Shown here: piece by piece, positions 34,978-44,477 of the stretch
How the letters are laid out: each line of letters opens with the position of its first letter
Numbering within the stretch: the first letter of the stretch is position 1
NCBI RefSeq assembly: GCF_014207445.1
Contig: NZ_JACHEM010000010.1
Coordinates: forward strand, 124,001 to 188,000
Direction: 5' to 3'
DNA length: 64,000 nucleotides
Origin: Streptomyces candidus
Lineage (GTDB): Bacteria > Actinomycetota > Actinomycetes > Streptomycetales > Streptomycetaceae
Notes under the pieces: generated by a model
What the model saw: the letters and a program-made list of their open reading frames with translations, nothing else
Database searches by the model: none
What the model was told of the DNA's origin: nothing
Made by a program: the position numbers and the translations under genes

Positions 34978-35007
34978 GGACCCCCGGCGCCCGTGCGCCG
35001 GGGGTCC
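34978..35007 (+). terminator. Terminator behind the beta-rich remnant
   Basis: A perfect 13-bp stem (34978-34990 with 34995-35007) closes a four-base loop and is followed by CTTC. It lies 30 bases past the remnant's stop codon. Confidence 0.8.
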
Positions 35008-35082
35008 TTCGCGCCGGTTCCCCGTCCGCTGCGGAATACTGGCTGCGCCGCGACAAGGACGGCGGACGAGGGGGACGTACGG

Positions 35083-35514
35083 GTGGATCAGGAATTCCTG
35101 GCGCTGGAGCGCGAACTGGCGCTCTTCCTGCGCAGGGCGCGCGCCTCGTCGGGCGACATGGCCCGCGAGGTCCACCCCGACCTGGAGCCCGCGGCGTACG
35201 GCCTGCTCGTGCGGCTCGACGAGGTGGACCGGCAGCGGGCGACGGAACTGGCGGCCTGGTTCGGCGTCGGCAAGGCGACGATGAGCCGGCAGCTGCGCGC
35301 CCTGGAGGACCTCGGCCTGGTCGCCAGGGAACCGGACCCCGCGGACGGGCGCGCGTCGCTGATCCTGCTCACCGAGGAGGGGCGGGCGCGCTTCCGCCGG
35401 GTACGGGACGCCCGCCGGGCCCGCTACGTGCGCAAGCTCTCCAACTGGGACCGGGCCGAGGTCGCGGAACTGGCCCGCCTCCTCCACCAGCTCAACACCC
35501 AACCCGAGTCCTGA
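35083..35514 (+). CDS. MarR-family transcriptional regulator
   Basis: The 143-residue protein has the MarR winged-helix: YGLLVRLDEVDRQRATELAAWFGVGKATMSRQLRALEDLGLVAREPDPADGRASLILLTEEGR. The wing carries the conserved D-P-x-D-G-R. MarR proteins repress efflux or stress genes and respond to small aromatic ligands. GTG 35083 follows GAGGGGGA. The neighbours offer no obvious target, so it may act in trans or on itself. Confidence 0.9.
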   Translation: MDQEFLALERELALFLRRARASSGDMAREVHPDLEPAAYGLLVRLDEVDRQRATELAAWFGVGKATMSRQLRALEDLGLVAREPDPADGRASLILLTEEGRARFRRVRDARRARYVRKLSNWDRAEVAELARLLHQLNTQPES

Positions 35515-35734
35515 CCCCCTCCCCCTCGGCAGCCCGCCCCCGGTCCCCCCGGCAGCTCCTTGGGCAGCGGGGCCGCCCCTACGTAGCCCGCTTGGGCGGC
35601 GGGGCCGCCCCCGGGGGCGGAACGGGCGGGCAAGGGGGCGGCCCCCACCGGAGGTGCACCGTCCCGCTCAACGCCCGGCCCACCCGGACGCACACCGCAC
35701 CCGCACCCGCACCGCACGCGCACCCCCCGCCCCC

Positions 35735-36517
35735 TCACAGCTCCGCATAAACCACCGCCGCATCGTCATGCCGCTTCCACCGCCCCGCCCCGCGCCCGCC
35801 GCACTCCAACTCCCGCACCCGGTCGATCAGCCCCTGCGCCCCCTCCTTGCGCAGCACCGCCACGCAGTCCCCCCAGTCCCCCTCCCCGAACATGTCCACC
35901 CACCGGGTGACCCCGTCCGTCATGGCCGCCACTGCCCTGACCTCCTCCCGGGGGGTGGCTCCCACGACGGCCCGCCCGGCCACCGCCGGATCCGCCGCGG
36001 CGGTGAAGAACCCGTCCGGTGCGTTCCGGTACACGTCCGCCGTCGCGTGCGCGCGCAGTGCCTCGCGCGGAATCCGGTCCAGCCGGTCGTCCAGTACCGC
36101 GCGCACCGTTCCGTCCGTCCCCTCCAGCAGCAGTGCGGAGTCCGACAGCACCAGGTGTTCGACCCACGCCGCCCCCCAACGCACCACGACCACCGTCGCC
36201 TGAGGAGTCCGCACGTGAGAAAGATCACAACCTCCGCCATGGGCTGCCGCGGTCCGCTCGATCGCCGTGGCCAGTACCTCGGTGAGCGGCAATTCCTGCC
36301 GTGATCCGGACAATTCGATCAGCGCGCCGCCGAGGCGGGCCGTGAACCAGGGCACCGAGTGCACACATCCCGTTTCGTTCGGTGGCGGAGTCACCCCGTC
36401 CAGTACGACGAGGGTGCCGCTCTGCCCTGCGGACCCCCCGGCGGGAACGGCCGCGGACGCCCAGTCCTCGTTGGGGCGTTCGGGGTCACCGGGGGCTGTG
36501 GCGAGTTCGATGCGCAT
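35735..36517 (-). CDS. PP2C-like protein phosphatase
   Basis: The 260-residue protein starts MRIELATAPGDPERPNEDWASA, where NED takes the position of the first PP2C metal-binding aspartate motif. LVVLDGVTPPPNETGCVHSVPWF fits the DG motif, AAMTDGVTRWVDMFG the second, and HDDAAVVYAEL the last. This is the degenerate short PP2C type found in many Streptomyces. Dephosphorylation of Ser/Thr is the family activity. The start is taken at 36517; upstream sequence to 36574 is less convincing. Confidence 0.8.
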   Translation of the reverse strand: MRIELATAPGDPERPNEDWASAAVPAGGSAGQSGTLVVLDGVTPPPNETGCVHSVPWFTARLGGALIELSGSRQELPLTEVLATAIERTAAAHGGGCDLSHVRTPQATVVVVRWGAAWVEHLVLSDSALLLEGTDGTVRAVLDDRLDRIPREALRAHATADVYRNAPDGFFTAAADPAVAGRAVVGATPREEVRAVAAMTDGVTRWVDMFGEGDWGDCVAVLRKEGAQGLIDRVRELECGGRGAGRWKRHDDAAVVYAEL

Positions 36518-36900
36518 GGCAGCCAGTCTGCCCGAGCCGCGGGTGCTGCCCGCAGGTGCGCGAAATTGGCCCATACCAGCAGGTCAGCCGCCTGCTTTGG
36601 GGCGGAATGATCCACTCCGGGAAGCTGCGGGGGTGCATCCTGCCAAAGCCCGCGCCGAACTTCCAACCGGCACACCGGGAAGGCACCTGACGGGCCGTGA
36701 CAGGAGTTGTTCGCCAACTCCCGAGTGATGTTCACTCGTTCGGGTGGCGGGTCCGTTGAGTCGCGACTCCCTCCCCGGGGCGCTGGAAGGGTCAAGGGCT
36801 GAATCAGGGGTGGGGGTGGGGGCACTCGGTCCGTGCGTACCAGAAGTACCAGTCGTCACCTCGGCCAGCTGGGCGGACGAACTCAAGGATGCGAGCACCG
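36518..36900. other. Divergent intergenic region before the conservon
   Basis: About 380 bases between the PP2C-like gene (minus) and the conservon kinase gene (plus). It must contain the conservon promoter. No additional gene or strong dyad was seen. Confidence 0.5.
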
Positions 36901-39900
36901 GTGCAGAAGAAGCGGCCTCGGGGCGGCAGCGGCAATGAAGGCTCCACGCGCGGCGACGCGGAGCAGCAGATGCCCACCTCACAGCAGGAGCCGCCGGGCG
37001 GCCGGACGCGGCCCAAGCGGGTACGCAGCCGCCTCGTCGCCTCCGTCGCGGCAGTCGGCGTGGTCGTACTGGCAGCAGGCGCGCCCTCCCTCGTCACCGC
37101 CTCGGACGAACTGAAGCGCTCCCAGCGCCTGCTGGACCTCGCGGAACTCAACCGGCAGGCGCTCACCCTCGCCCACTCCCTCGCCGACGAACGCGACGAC
37201 ACCACCGCGCGCGCCGCCGCGACCTCCGCGAGCGGCTCAACGGGCGACGGCACCACGAACGGCACCAGCGACGGCACCAGCGGCAGCGACGGGACCGACG
37301 ACGGCAACGCCGCCGCCCGCGACAAGGGCGCCGCCCGTACCGACCGCACCTCCCGCGTCGACCGCCAGATCGCCGAACTCACCGACCCCGCGACCCGGGC
37401 CGCCGAGGTGCCGGCCGCCCTGCGCGACGCCCTCGCGCAGATCCCGGCGATCCGCCGCGCAGCCGAGGGCGACGCCCGGTCCGGCACCGGCGCGGGCGCC
37501 ACGACCGGCACCACCGCCGACCCCACCCCCCTCGACACCCACAAGGCGTACTCCCAGGCCATCGACCAGCTGCGCGCCCTCGCACGCGAGCTGGCGCGCA
37601 GGACCCCGCCCCGCGCGGGCGGCCCCGGCCCCGCGCCCGCCACCCTCGGCAACGCCGTCGACCAGGCCACCGCCGCCCGCGGCCTGCTGCTCGCCGCACT
37701 GGCCGTGCCGGGCGGCAAGAGCACCACCACCCGGGTCGACCCGGCCACCGGCCTCCTCGTGCGGGTCGAGGGCGAGGGCTCCGGCAACGCCACCCGCGCC
37801 CGCAACGCCCTCAGCGCCGCCGCCCAGCAGGCCCGCTTCCGGGAGGTCGCCGCCCTCGCCGACTTCGACCTGGCGGCCCCGGTGAAGGCACGCGACTCGT
37901 TCGCCGCCACCGTCAGCGGGCCCGAGGTCAAGACCGCCGAGCGCTATCTAGGCGTCCTCACCGACCAGCCCACCCTCAGCTCCGACGAGCGCCGCATCGA
38001 CGCGGACCGGGTCGGCTCCGCGCTCACCGCCCGCATCGACCGGATGCGCGGCGCCGAGGCCGCCCTGGCCACCGCCCAGATCGAGAACCTGGCCGCCCTG
38101 CGCGACGACGACGTCTCCGCCCTCGAACTGCGCATCGCGCTGCTCGGCGCCTGCTTCCTGCTGGCCGTCGGCATCTCCACCGCCGTGGCCCGCACGCTCA
38201 CGCAACCGCTCGCCGTACTGCGCCTGGGCGCCGCCAGGATCGCCGCCGACCCGCAGGCCGAGGAGCCGGTCCGCTACACCGGCCGCAACGACGAGTTCGC
38301 CCAGGTCGTCCGGTCCCTGAACAGCCTGCACGCCAAGCTGCGCGACCTCGGCGCCCGCACCGAACAGCTTGCCGGGGACCGCACCCACCTGGTCGGCCAG
38401 CGCGAGACCCTGGACGCCCAGCGCCGCGCCCTCACCGCCGAGCGCGACCGACTCTCCTCCGAACGCGCCGAGTTGCTGGCGCGCGCACAGGACACCACGG
38501 TCAGGCTGGAGGAGCTGCGCACCACCGTGCACTCCTCCTTCGTCAAGCTCTCCCTGCGCACGCTCGGCATCGTCGAACGCCAACTCGCCGTCATCGAGAG
38601 CCTGGAGGAGCGCGAGCAGGACCCCGACCGGCTCGCGACCCTCTTCAAGCTCGACCACATGGCGACCGTCATGCGCCGCCACGGCGAGAACCTCCTCGTC
38701 CTCGCCGGTACGGACCACGGCGTCGCGCACAGCGGCCCCGTTCCCCTCGTCGACGTCACACGCGCCGCGATCAGCGAGATCGAACGGTACGAACGGGTCA
38801 CCCTCCAGACCCTTCCGCCGCACGTCCAGGTGGCCGGATACGCGGCCGACGACCTCAGCCACCTCCTTGCCGAGATCCTGGAGAACGCCACCTCGTTCTC
38901 GCCGCCGGACGCGCACGTCCAGTTCTCCGGCTGGCTGCTGGAGAGCGGCGAGGTCATGCTCTCCGTGCAGGACAGCGGCATCGGCATGGCCCCCGACCGG
39001 CTGGCCGACCTCAACGCCCGGCTCGCCGACCCCGCGACCTACACCCCCGGCGGGCAGGGCGACGACGGCACCCAGGGCCTGGGCCTCCAGGTCGCCGCGC
39101 TTCTCGCCGCCCGGCACGGGGTCCGCATCGAGCTGCGCGAGCAGAAGCAGGGCGGCATCACCGCCGTCGTGGTCCTGCCCAAGGCCCTCCTGCCGGACGA
39201 ACTGCCCGTCACCGCCGCGGCGTCCGGCACCCCGCACCAGCTCCCGGGCTCGGTCGCCGAAGCCAATTCCAACACGCTTCCCGGCCGCAGGAGCGCGGCC
39301 GACACCGCCCCGGAGGCCGACCCGGTCCCCGAGGCCGATCCGCTGATCGCCCTCGCCGAGAAGGCGGTCGAGGCGGCCGAGCTGACGGAGACGGCGGCGG
39401 ACGCGGGGGAGCACGTCCGCGCACCCGACGAGACGCCCGCGCGCGACACCGGCGAGCCGTCCGTACGGGCGGACGAGCAGCCGTCCGTACGGGCGGAACT
39501 TCCCCCCGTCGACGAGCCCACCCGAGCGATCCGATTCCCTCAACCGACGGCGTCGGCACCGGAGACGGGGGCCGCTCCGGAACCGGCGCGCGGGCCGGAG
39601 AGCGGAACGGAACCGGAGCCGACCACTCCGACCGTGACCGCCAAGGGCCTCCCCAAACGCACCCCGAACATCGTCAAGCCCGCCTCCGACGCCATGCCGC
39701 AGCGCTCCGGCGCGGTGGACGCCGACGCTCTCCGTCGCCGCCTGGGCGGGTTCCATCAGGGGGCGAAGGACGGCAGGCGTGACGTCGAAGCCGAGATCAC
39801 AAGTAGTGGTAACAACGGGTTGCACGGGGTAAGCGCCGAATCCGGGGACCCGGCCACGGCCGGGGGAAGCACCACGCACACCACGACGAAGACCACGACG

Positions 39901-39960
39901 CAGAGCACCACCGACCGCACCGACAACAAGGGGGACACAGTCGAGGAGGCACGCAGTTGA
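36901..39960 (+). CDS. Conservon sensor-like histidine kinase (CvnA type)
   Basis: The protein of about 1019 residues starts VQKKRPRGGSG; ATG 36889 would add four residues. An N-terminal membrane helix (LVASVAAVGVVVLAAGAPSLV) and a nitrate/nitrite-sensing-like extracellular domain follow. A Gly/Thr/Ser/Asp-rich stretch lies near residues 110-145. A second helix (IALLGACFLLAVGISTAV), HAMP, coiled coil, and an HATPase domain with EILENATSFS, VQDSGIGM and GLGLQVAALLA complete it. The classical phospho-histidine box is replaced by KLDHMATVMRRHGENLL. The acidic, proline-rich tail is probably disordered. It heads the four-gene conservon. Confidence 0.93.
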   Translation: MQKKRPRGGSGNEGSTRGDAEQQMPTSQQEPPGGRTRPKRVRSRLVASVAAVGVVVLAAGAPSLVTASDELKRSQRLLDLAELNRQALTLAHSLADERDDTTARAAATSASGSTGDGTTNGTSDGTSGSDGTDDGNAAARDKGAARTDRTSRVDRQIAELTDPATRAAEVPAALRDALAQIPAIRRAAEGDARSGTGAGATTGTTADPTPLDTHKAYSQAIDQLRALARELARRTPPRAGGPGPAPATLGNAVDQATAARGLLLAALAVPGGKSTTTRVDPATGLLVRVEGEGSGNATRARNALSAAAQQARFREVAALADFDLAAPVKARDSFAATVSGPEVKTAERYLGVLTDQPTLSSDERRIDADRVGSALTARIDRMRGAEAALATAQIENLAALRDDDVSALELRIALLGACFLLAVGISTAVARTLTQPLAVLRLGAARIAADPQAEEPVRYTGRNDEFAQVVRSLNSLHAKLRDLGARTEQLAGDRTHLVGQRETLDAQRRALTAERDRLSSERAELLARAQDTTVRLEELRTTVHSSFVKLSLRTLGIVERQLAVIESLEEREQDPDRLATLFKLDHMATVMRRHGENLLVLAGTDHGVAHSGPVPLVDVTRAAISEIERYERVTLQTLPPHVQVAGYAADDLSHLLAEILENATSFSPPDAHVQFSGWLLESGEVMLSVQDSGIGMAPDRLADLNARLADPATYTPGGQGDDGTQGLGLQVAALLAARHGVRIELREQKQGGITAVVVLPKALLPDELPVTAAASGTPHQLPGSVAEANSNTLPGRRSAADTAPEADPVPEADPLIALAEKAVEAAELTETAADAGEHVRAPDETPARDTGEPSVRADEQPSVRAELPPVDEPTRAIRFPQPTASAPETGAAPEPARGPESGTEPEPTTPTVTAKGLPKRTPNIVKPASDAMPQRSGAVDADALRRRLGGFHQGAKDGRRDVEAEITSSGNNGLHGVSAESGDPATAGGSTTHTTTKTTTQSTTDRTDNKGDTVEEARS

Positions 39961-40436
39961 CCGCGCCGATCACATACGGGCTCAGCACCGAAGCCCGCAA
40001 CCTGCACTGGCTGTTGACCAACCTGGTGGAGGAGGTTCCCGGCCTCGTCTCGGTAGCCGTCGTGTCCTCCGACGGGCTGCTCCTGCTGTCCTCGGACCCG
40101 GACCACATGCTGCCGGGCACCGCTCCCGTCCTGGCGGGCCCCAAGGGCTCCGCCGCGGACCTCGCCACCATCGTCTCCGGCCTCGGCTCCCTCACCATCG
40201 GCGCAGCCCAGCTGATGGACGGAGGCGGCGTCAAGCAGACGATGGTCGCCATGGAGCACGGCAGCCTTTTCGTGATGTCGATCAGCGACGGCTCGCTGCT
40301 CGGCGTGCACGCCGCCCCCGACTGCGACATGAGCGTCGTCGCTTACCACATGGCGCTCTTCGTGGGCCGGGCCGGCCACGTCCTCACCCCCGAACTCCGC
40401 AGCGAGCTGCGCACGTCGTTGGAGAGTGCCCGTTGA
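39957..40436 (+). CDS. Conservon roadblock/LC7 protein (CvnB type)
   Basis: The 159-residue protein has a roadblock/LC7 fold: LHWLLTNLVEEVPGLVSVAVVSSDGLLLLSSD at the start and SIGDGSLLGV-like VMSISDGSLLGVHAAPDCDMSVVAYHMALF later. It is thought to act as a GTPase-activating or scaffolding partner of the conservon GTPase at the membrane. The start is TTG 39957, which overlaps the kinase stop (TTGA), so translation is coupled and probably limited. Confidence 0.93.
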   Translation: MTAPITYGLSTEARNLHWLLTNLVEEVPGLVSVAVVSSDGLLLLSSDPDHMLPGTAPVLAGPKGSAADLATIVSGLGSLTIGAAQLMDGGGVKQTMVAMEHGSLFVMSISDGSLLGVHAAPDCDMSVVAYHMALFVGRAGHVLTPELRSELRTSLESAR

Positions 40437-40900
40437 GCCCGCAACGCCCGAAGAAGGCGCCCGGCCAGGCGCCCGCCGGGGCGGTCGCGACGCCGACCCG
40501 CCTTCCGATACGCGGCGAGGGCCGTCGCCCCGCCCGGGTGCGCCCGTACGCCCTCACCGGCGGCCGGACGCGCTTCACCCACGTGCTCCTCGTGGAGACG
40601 TTCGTGGCGGCCCTCGACACACCGGCCATCGAGGCGGCGCCCGAGCGCCCGGAGCTGACCGGGCGCACTCCGGGCAACCGGGTGAGCCCCGAGATGCAGG
40701 CCATCGTGGAGCTGTGCCGCCGCATGCGTACGGTCGCCGAGATCGCCGCCCTGCTGAAGATGCCGCTCGGTGTGGTCCGCGTCCTGCTCAGCGACCTGGC
40801 CGACCAGGGAAAGATCCGCGTGTACGGAACCGGCCACGGCGCCGGACGCCCCGATCGCGCACTGCTGGAAAGGGTCCTGAATGGGCTCCGTCGCCTCTGA
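40433..40900 (+). CDS. Conservon DUF742 protein (CvnC type)
   Basis: The 155-residue protein has RVRPYALTGGRTRFTHVLLVETFVA near residue 40 and a winged-helix-like end, IVELCRRMRTVAEIAALLKMPLGVVRVLLSDLADQGKIRVY. This is the DUF742 signature. It starts at TTG 40433 and again overlaps the preceding stop (TTGA). The N-terminal 35 residues are basic and proline-rich. Its role in the conservon complex is unknown, though the HTH-like end hints at nucleic-acid or protein binding. Confidence 0.92.
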   Translation: MSPQRPKKAPGQAPAGAVATPTRLPIRGEGRRPARVRPYALTGGRTRFTHVLLVETFVAALDTPAIEAAPERPELTGRTPGNRVSPEMQAIVELCRRMRTVAEIAALLKMPLGVVRVLLSDLADQGKIRVYGTGHGAGRPDRALLERVLNGLRRL

Positions 40901-41540
40901 GGCAACCCCCGTAACCGCCCCTCCCCACCCGACCGCCACGCCACCCGCCGAGCCGGAACAGGCCGTGCCCGCCCGGCAGTTGGACACCACGCGCGCCCCC
41001 ACCGCCACCAAAATCGTGGTCGCGGGCGGCTTCGGCGTCGGCAAGACCACGTTCGTCGGCGCGGTCTCCGAGATCACTCCGCTGAAGACCGAAGCGGTCA
41101 TGACCACCGCCAGCGAGGAAACGGACGACCTCGCCGCCACCCCGGAGAAGACGACGACCACCGTCGCCATGGACTTCGGCCGCATCACGCTCGACGACGA
41201 CCTCGTCCTGTACGTGTTCGGCACACCGGGCCAGCAGCGGTTCTGGTTCATGTGGGACGACCTGGTGCGCGGGGCGATCGGTGCGATCGTGCTCGCCGAC
41301 ACCCGCCGTCTCACGGACTGCTTCCCGGCCCTGGACTACTTCGAGAGCTGCGGCATACCGTACGTGGTCGCCGTCAACCACTTCGAGGGCACCGAGCGTT
41401 ACGAGAGCGAGGACGTACGGGAGGCCCTGTCCGTACCGCCGCACGTACCCGTGACGATCATGGACGCGCGCAGCAAGATCTCGGTGGTCGAAACGCTCCT
41501 CGGCATGGTCGCCCACGCCTGGGACGTCACCCCCGCCTAA
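40881..41540 (+). CDS. Conservon small GTPase (CvnD type)
   Basis: The 219-residue GTPase has G1 GGFGVGKTTF (about residues 50-59), a conserved switch threonine in TPEKTTTTVAMDFG, G3 FGTPGQQRFWFMW and a G4-like NHFEG. In conservons it interacts with the roadblock and kinase proteins at the membrane in a manner likened to eukaryotic GPCR signalling. ATG 40881 overlaps the end of the DUF742 gene by 20 bases. The first 40 residues form a Pro/Ala-rich tail. Confidence 0.94.
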   Translation: MGSVASEATPVTAPPHPTATPPAEPEQAVPARQLDTTRAPTATKIVVAGGFGVGKTTFVGAVSEITPLKTEAVMTTASEETDDLAATPEKTTTTVAMDFGRITLDDDLVLYVFGTPGQQRFWFMWDDLVRGAIGAIVLADTRRLTDCFPALDYFESCGIPYVVAVNHFEGTERYESEDVREALSVPPHVPVTIMDARSKISVVETLLGMVAHAWDVTPA

Positions 41541-41569
41541 CCCCTTCCCGCGAAAGAGCCGCCCATCCC

Positions 41570-42817
41570 ATGCGCAAGATTCTGATAGTCGGCGCCGGCC
41601 AGTCCGGCCTCCAGCTCGCCCTCGGCCTCCAGTCCAAGGGCTACGAAGTGACCCTGATGTCCAACCGGACCTCCGACGAGATCCGGGCCGGCAAGGTCAT
41701 GTCGACGCAGTGCATGTTCCACACCGCCCTCCAGCACGAGCGCGACCTCCAGCTCAACTTCTGGGAGTCGCAGGCCCCTCGCATCGAGGGCCTCGGCGTC
41801 TCCGTCGCCGCCCCCGACAGCTCTCGGGCCGTCGACTGGGTCGGCAGGCTCGACGGGTACGCGCAGTCCGTCGACCAGCGCGTGAAGATGGCCGGCTGGA
41901 TGGACACCTTCGCGCAGCGCGGCGGGCAGCTCGTCATCCACGGCGCCGCCGTCTCCGACCTGGACTTCTTCTCCCGTACGTACGACCTGGTCCTCGTCTC
42001 CGCGGGCAAGGGCGAGCTGGTCCAGCTCTTCGGCCGGGACGCCTCGCGCTCCCCCTACGACGCCCCGCAGCGCGCCCTGGCGGTCGCCTACGTGCACGGC
42101 ATGGGCCCGCGCCCCGAGCACCCCGAGTTCGACGCGGTGCGCTGCAACCTGGTGCCCGGCGTCGGCGAGCTGTTCGTCATGCCGACGCTCACCCTGTCCG
42201 GCCGCGCCGACATCCTGTTCTGGGAGGGCGTCCCCGGTGGGCCCGTCGACGCGTTCCAGGGCGTCAAGGACCCGGCCGAGCACCTCTCCCTCACCCTCTC
42301 CCTGATGGAGAAGTTCCTGCCCTGGGAGTACGCCCGCGCCACCAACGTCGAACTCACCGACGCGAACGGCACCCTGTCCGGCCGCTACGCCCCCACCGTC
42401 CGCAACCCGATCGGCCGCCTCCCGGGCGGCGGCGCGGTCCTCGGCGTCGCGGACGTCGTCGTCGCCAACGACCCGATCACCGGCCAGGGCTCCAACTCCG
42501 CGTCCAAGTGCGCCGCCTCCTACCTCGACTCGATCCTCGCCCACGGCGAGGCCGCGTTCGACGAGGCCTGGATGCAGCAGACCTTCGACCGCTACTGGGA
42601 CACCGCCCAGCACGTCACCAAGTGGACCAACGCCATGCTCGGCGTCCCGCCGGAGCACGTCCTCAACCTGATCGGCGCGGCCGGCCAACTCCCCGCGGTT
42701 GCCCACCGGTTCGCGAACGGCTTCAACGACCCGGCCGACTTCGAGAACTTCTTCTACGACCCGGAGAAGACGAACGCGTACCTCGCGGAGGCCGGCGCGG
42801 CAGCCCGCCCGGCCTGA
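41570..42817 (+). CDS. Styrene monooxygenase-like FAD-dependent oxygenase (StyA type)
   Basis: The 415-residue flavoprotein starts with the FAD motif MRKILIVGAGQSGLQLALGLQSKGYEVTLMSNR. It contains VMSTQCMFHTALQHERDLQLNFW, typical of the StyA/indole epoxidase group, and the second FAD motif LGVADVVVANDPITGQGSN. Enzymes of this group epoxidise aromatic alkenes or indole with FADH2 supplied by a separate reductase. No reductase gene is adjacent. It lies 29 bases after the conservon GTPase gene on the same strand, so the conservon may control it or use it as output; this is inference. Confidence 0.88.
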   Translation: MRKILIVGAGQSGLQLALGLQSKGYEVTLMSNRTSDEIRAGKVMSTQCMFHTALQHERDLQLNFWESQAPRIEGLGVSVAAPDSSRAVDWVGRLDGYAQSVDQRVKMAGWMDTFAQRGGQLVIHGAAVSDLDFFSRTYDLVLVSAGKGELVQLFGRDASRSPYDAPQRALAVAYVHGMGPRPEHPEFDAVRCNLVPGVGELFVMPTLTLSGRADILFWEGVPGGPVDAFQGVKDPAEHLSLTLSLMEKFLPWEYARATNVELTDANGTLSGRYAPTVRNPIGRLPGGGAVLGVADVVVANDPITGQGSNSASKCAASYLDSILAHGEAAFDEAWMQQTFDRYWDTAQHVTKWTNAMLGVPPEHVLNLIGAAGQLPAVAHRFANGFNDPADFENFFYDPEKTNAYLAEAGAAARPA

Positions 42818-42826
42818 TCCGCCGCC

Positions 42827-44074
42827 CTACCCGGGTGCCTCCTCCGACCCGTACCCCGCGTCCGACTCGTTCCCTGCGTCGTCCGTCACCACCGGCAGGT
42901 CCGGCGGTACGTACGACGGGAGCGAGGGCAGCGCGGGGTCGGGGCGGACGGCGCCCAGGACCGGGTTCGACGCGATCGGCGAGACCTTGACCCGCGCCCC
43001 GGGCCGCGGCGCCTGCACCACCTGCCCGTTGCCCAGGTAGATCGCCACATGGGTCGCCTTCGGGAAGTAGACCACCAGGTCGCCGGGGCGCAGCCGGGAC
43101 AGCGGCACCCTCGGCAGGTACCGCCACTGCTCCTGGCTGGTGCGCGGGATCGTCCGCCCGGCCGCCGCCCACGCCTGCTGCGTCAGCCCGGAACAGTCGA
43201 AGGCACCGGGACCCTCCGCGCCCCATACATAGGGCTTCCCGAGCTGCCGGGTCCCGTATGCCAACGCCTGTGCGCCCTGCCGCGACGGCGTGCGCCCGGC
43301 CCGTACCCCGCCCGGCCCGAACGCCCCCGACCCGACCAGCTCCTGCTGCGCCCGCCCCACCGCGCGTTCCTCCAGCCGCGCCAGCGCCGTCAGCTCCTCG
43401 TCGCTGAGGCTTGCCAGCAGCCCCTCCACCCGCTTCAGCCGCCCCTGCACCGCATCCCGCTGCTTCTTCTGCCTGGCCGCCAGGGTCTGCTGCACGTCCA
43501 GGGCGCCCCGCGCCTTCGTGGCCAGCTCGTCGGCCCGCTTCTCGCGGCCCTCCAGCCGTGCCACCTTCACCGCCCGTGCGGCGGCGGCACGTCGCAGCGT
43601 GTGGCCCTGCATCAGCGCGTGCTCCGGGTCCCTGGCCGTCAGCAGCCGGACGAGCGAGGAGTACGCGTAATCGCTCCGCCCCTTGTACTGTTCCCGCGCG
43701 AGGTGCCCGGCGGCCCGCCTGCTCTCCGCGAGGGCGGTCCGCACCTTGCCCAACTCCGCTCCGACCCGGGTCACTTCCTTCCGCTGGACCTTCAGTTTCT
43801 CCTCGGTGGCGTTGAAGGCCTCGGAGGCCTCCTCGGCCTCCCGGTAGAGCTTCTGGAGGTCGGCGAGCAGCTTGCCGACGCCTTCGGTGCGGTCGGCGCC
43901 GACGGGGGTGCCCCCGGCATCCAGGGTCTCCCCGGCGTCCGTCGTCTCCCCGGCCTGCACGGACTCCGTGCCATGGTCCACCGGGTCGTCGGGTGCGGCC
44001 GACGCGCTCCCCGTGACGGCCAGCACCGTCGCCGCCGCCACCAGCCCCACCGCAGTCCCGAACTTCCCCGACAC
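42827..44074 (-). CDS. Secreted NlpC/P60 cell-wall hydrolase
   Basis: The 415-residue protein has a signal peptide ending ASA and two long coiled-coil stretches (about residues 65-240, KLLADLQKLYREAEEASEAF onward). The C-terminal NlpC/P60 domain carries the catalytic cysteine in PGAFDCSGLTQQAW, the histidine in KATHVAIYLGNGQ and the third residue in the next strand. It cleaves peptide cross-links in peptidoglycan, as RipA-type enzymes do. The start GTG 44074 follows GGAGGTGATGG, a very strong site. It converges on the flavoprotein gene. Confidence 0.92.
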   Translation of the reverse strand: MSGKFGTAVGLVAAATVLAVTGSASAAPDDPVDHGTESVQAGETTDAGETLDAGGTPVGADRTEGVGKLLADLQKLYREAEEASEAFNATEEKLKVQRKEVTRVGAELGKVRTALAESRRAAGHLAREQYKGRSDYAYSSLVRLLTARDPEHALMQGHTLRRAAAARAVKVARLEGREKRADELATKARGALDVQQTLAARQKKQRDAVQGRLKRVEGLLASLSDEELTALARLEERAVGRAQQELVGSGAFGPGGVRAGRTPSRQGAQALAYGTRQLGKPYVWGAEGPGAFDCSGLTQQAWAAAGRTIPRTSQEQWRYLPRVPLSRLRPGDLVVYFPKATHVAIYLGNGQVVQAPRPGARVKVSPIASNPVLGAVRPDPALPSLPSYVPPDLPVVTDDAGNESDAGYGSEEAPG

Positions 44075-44174
44075 TCCATCACCTCCGGCTGCCGGCCGGG
44101 CGAAGGGCCCGGCTCAGCCCGATGGTGTGCCGTTGCGCGACCGGGGACACGGCCGGTGGCCGAAGTGGCGCAGC

Positions 44175-44477
44175 TCAGTCACCCGTACCGGTCGAAGTCG
44201 TACCGTCCCCGGCGCGGCGACTGGACCACGGCCACTTCGGGCTCCACGGCTCGCGGCCCTCCGGTACGTACACGTACTTCCAGCCGCGCTGGAGCCCGAG
44301 CCGCTTGCTGTGGCCGGCGGGCCGGCGCTCGTACGCGTGGACGGCCGGCGGCCCGCCCGCCGCGTCCGGCACCGGGACTTCGTACCACTTGGGCGGATTG
44401 CCGGTCGGGCCGGTCAGTACGGGCAGGGCCTGACCGTCCAGGGGGCCGCCGACGAAGGGGGTCTTCTCGCTTCTCAC
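44175..44477 (-). CDS. Hypothetical small protein
   Basis: A 100-residue basic protein starting VRSEKTPFVGGPLDGQALPVLTG and continuing KWYEVPVPDAAGGPPAVHAYERR. It has no signal peptide or membrane helix. Similar short GGPLDG proteins occur in actinobacteria and phages, without a known function. The start is uncertain because no good ribosome binding site precedes GTG 44477. Confidence 0.55.
   Translation of the reverse strand: MRSEKTPFVGGPLDGQALPVLTGPTGNPPKWYEVPVPDAAGGPPAVHAYERRPAGHSKRLGLQRGWKYVYVPEGREPWSPKWPWSSRRAGDGTTSTGTGD

Noticed and set aside
35515..35734. GC-rich repeats of GCGGGGCCGCCCC type between the MarR and PP2C genes
   Set aside because: They can fold into hairpins but form no clean terminator or operator, and the convergent genes explain the spacer.
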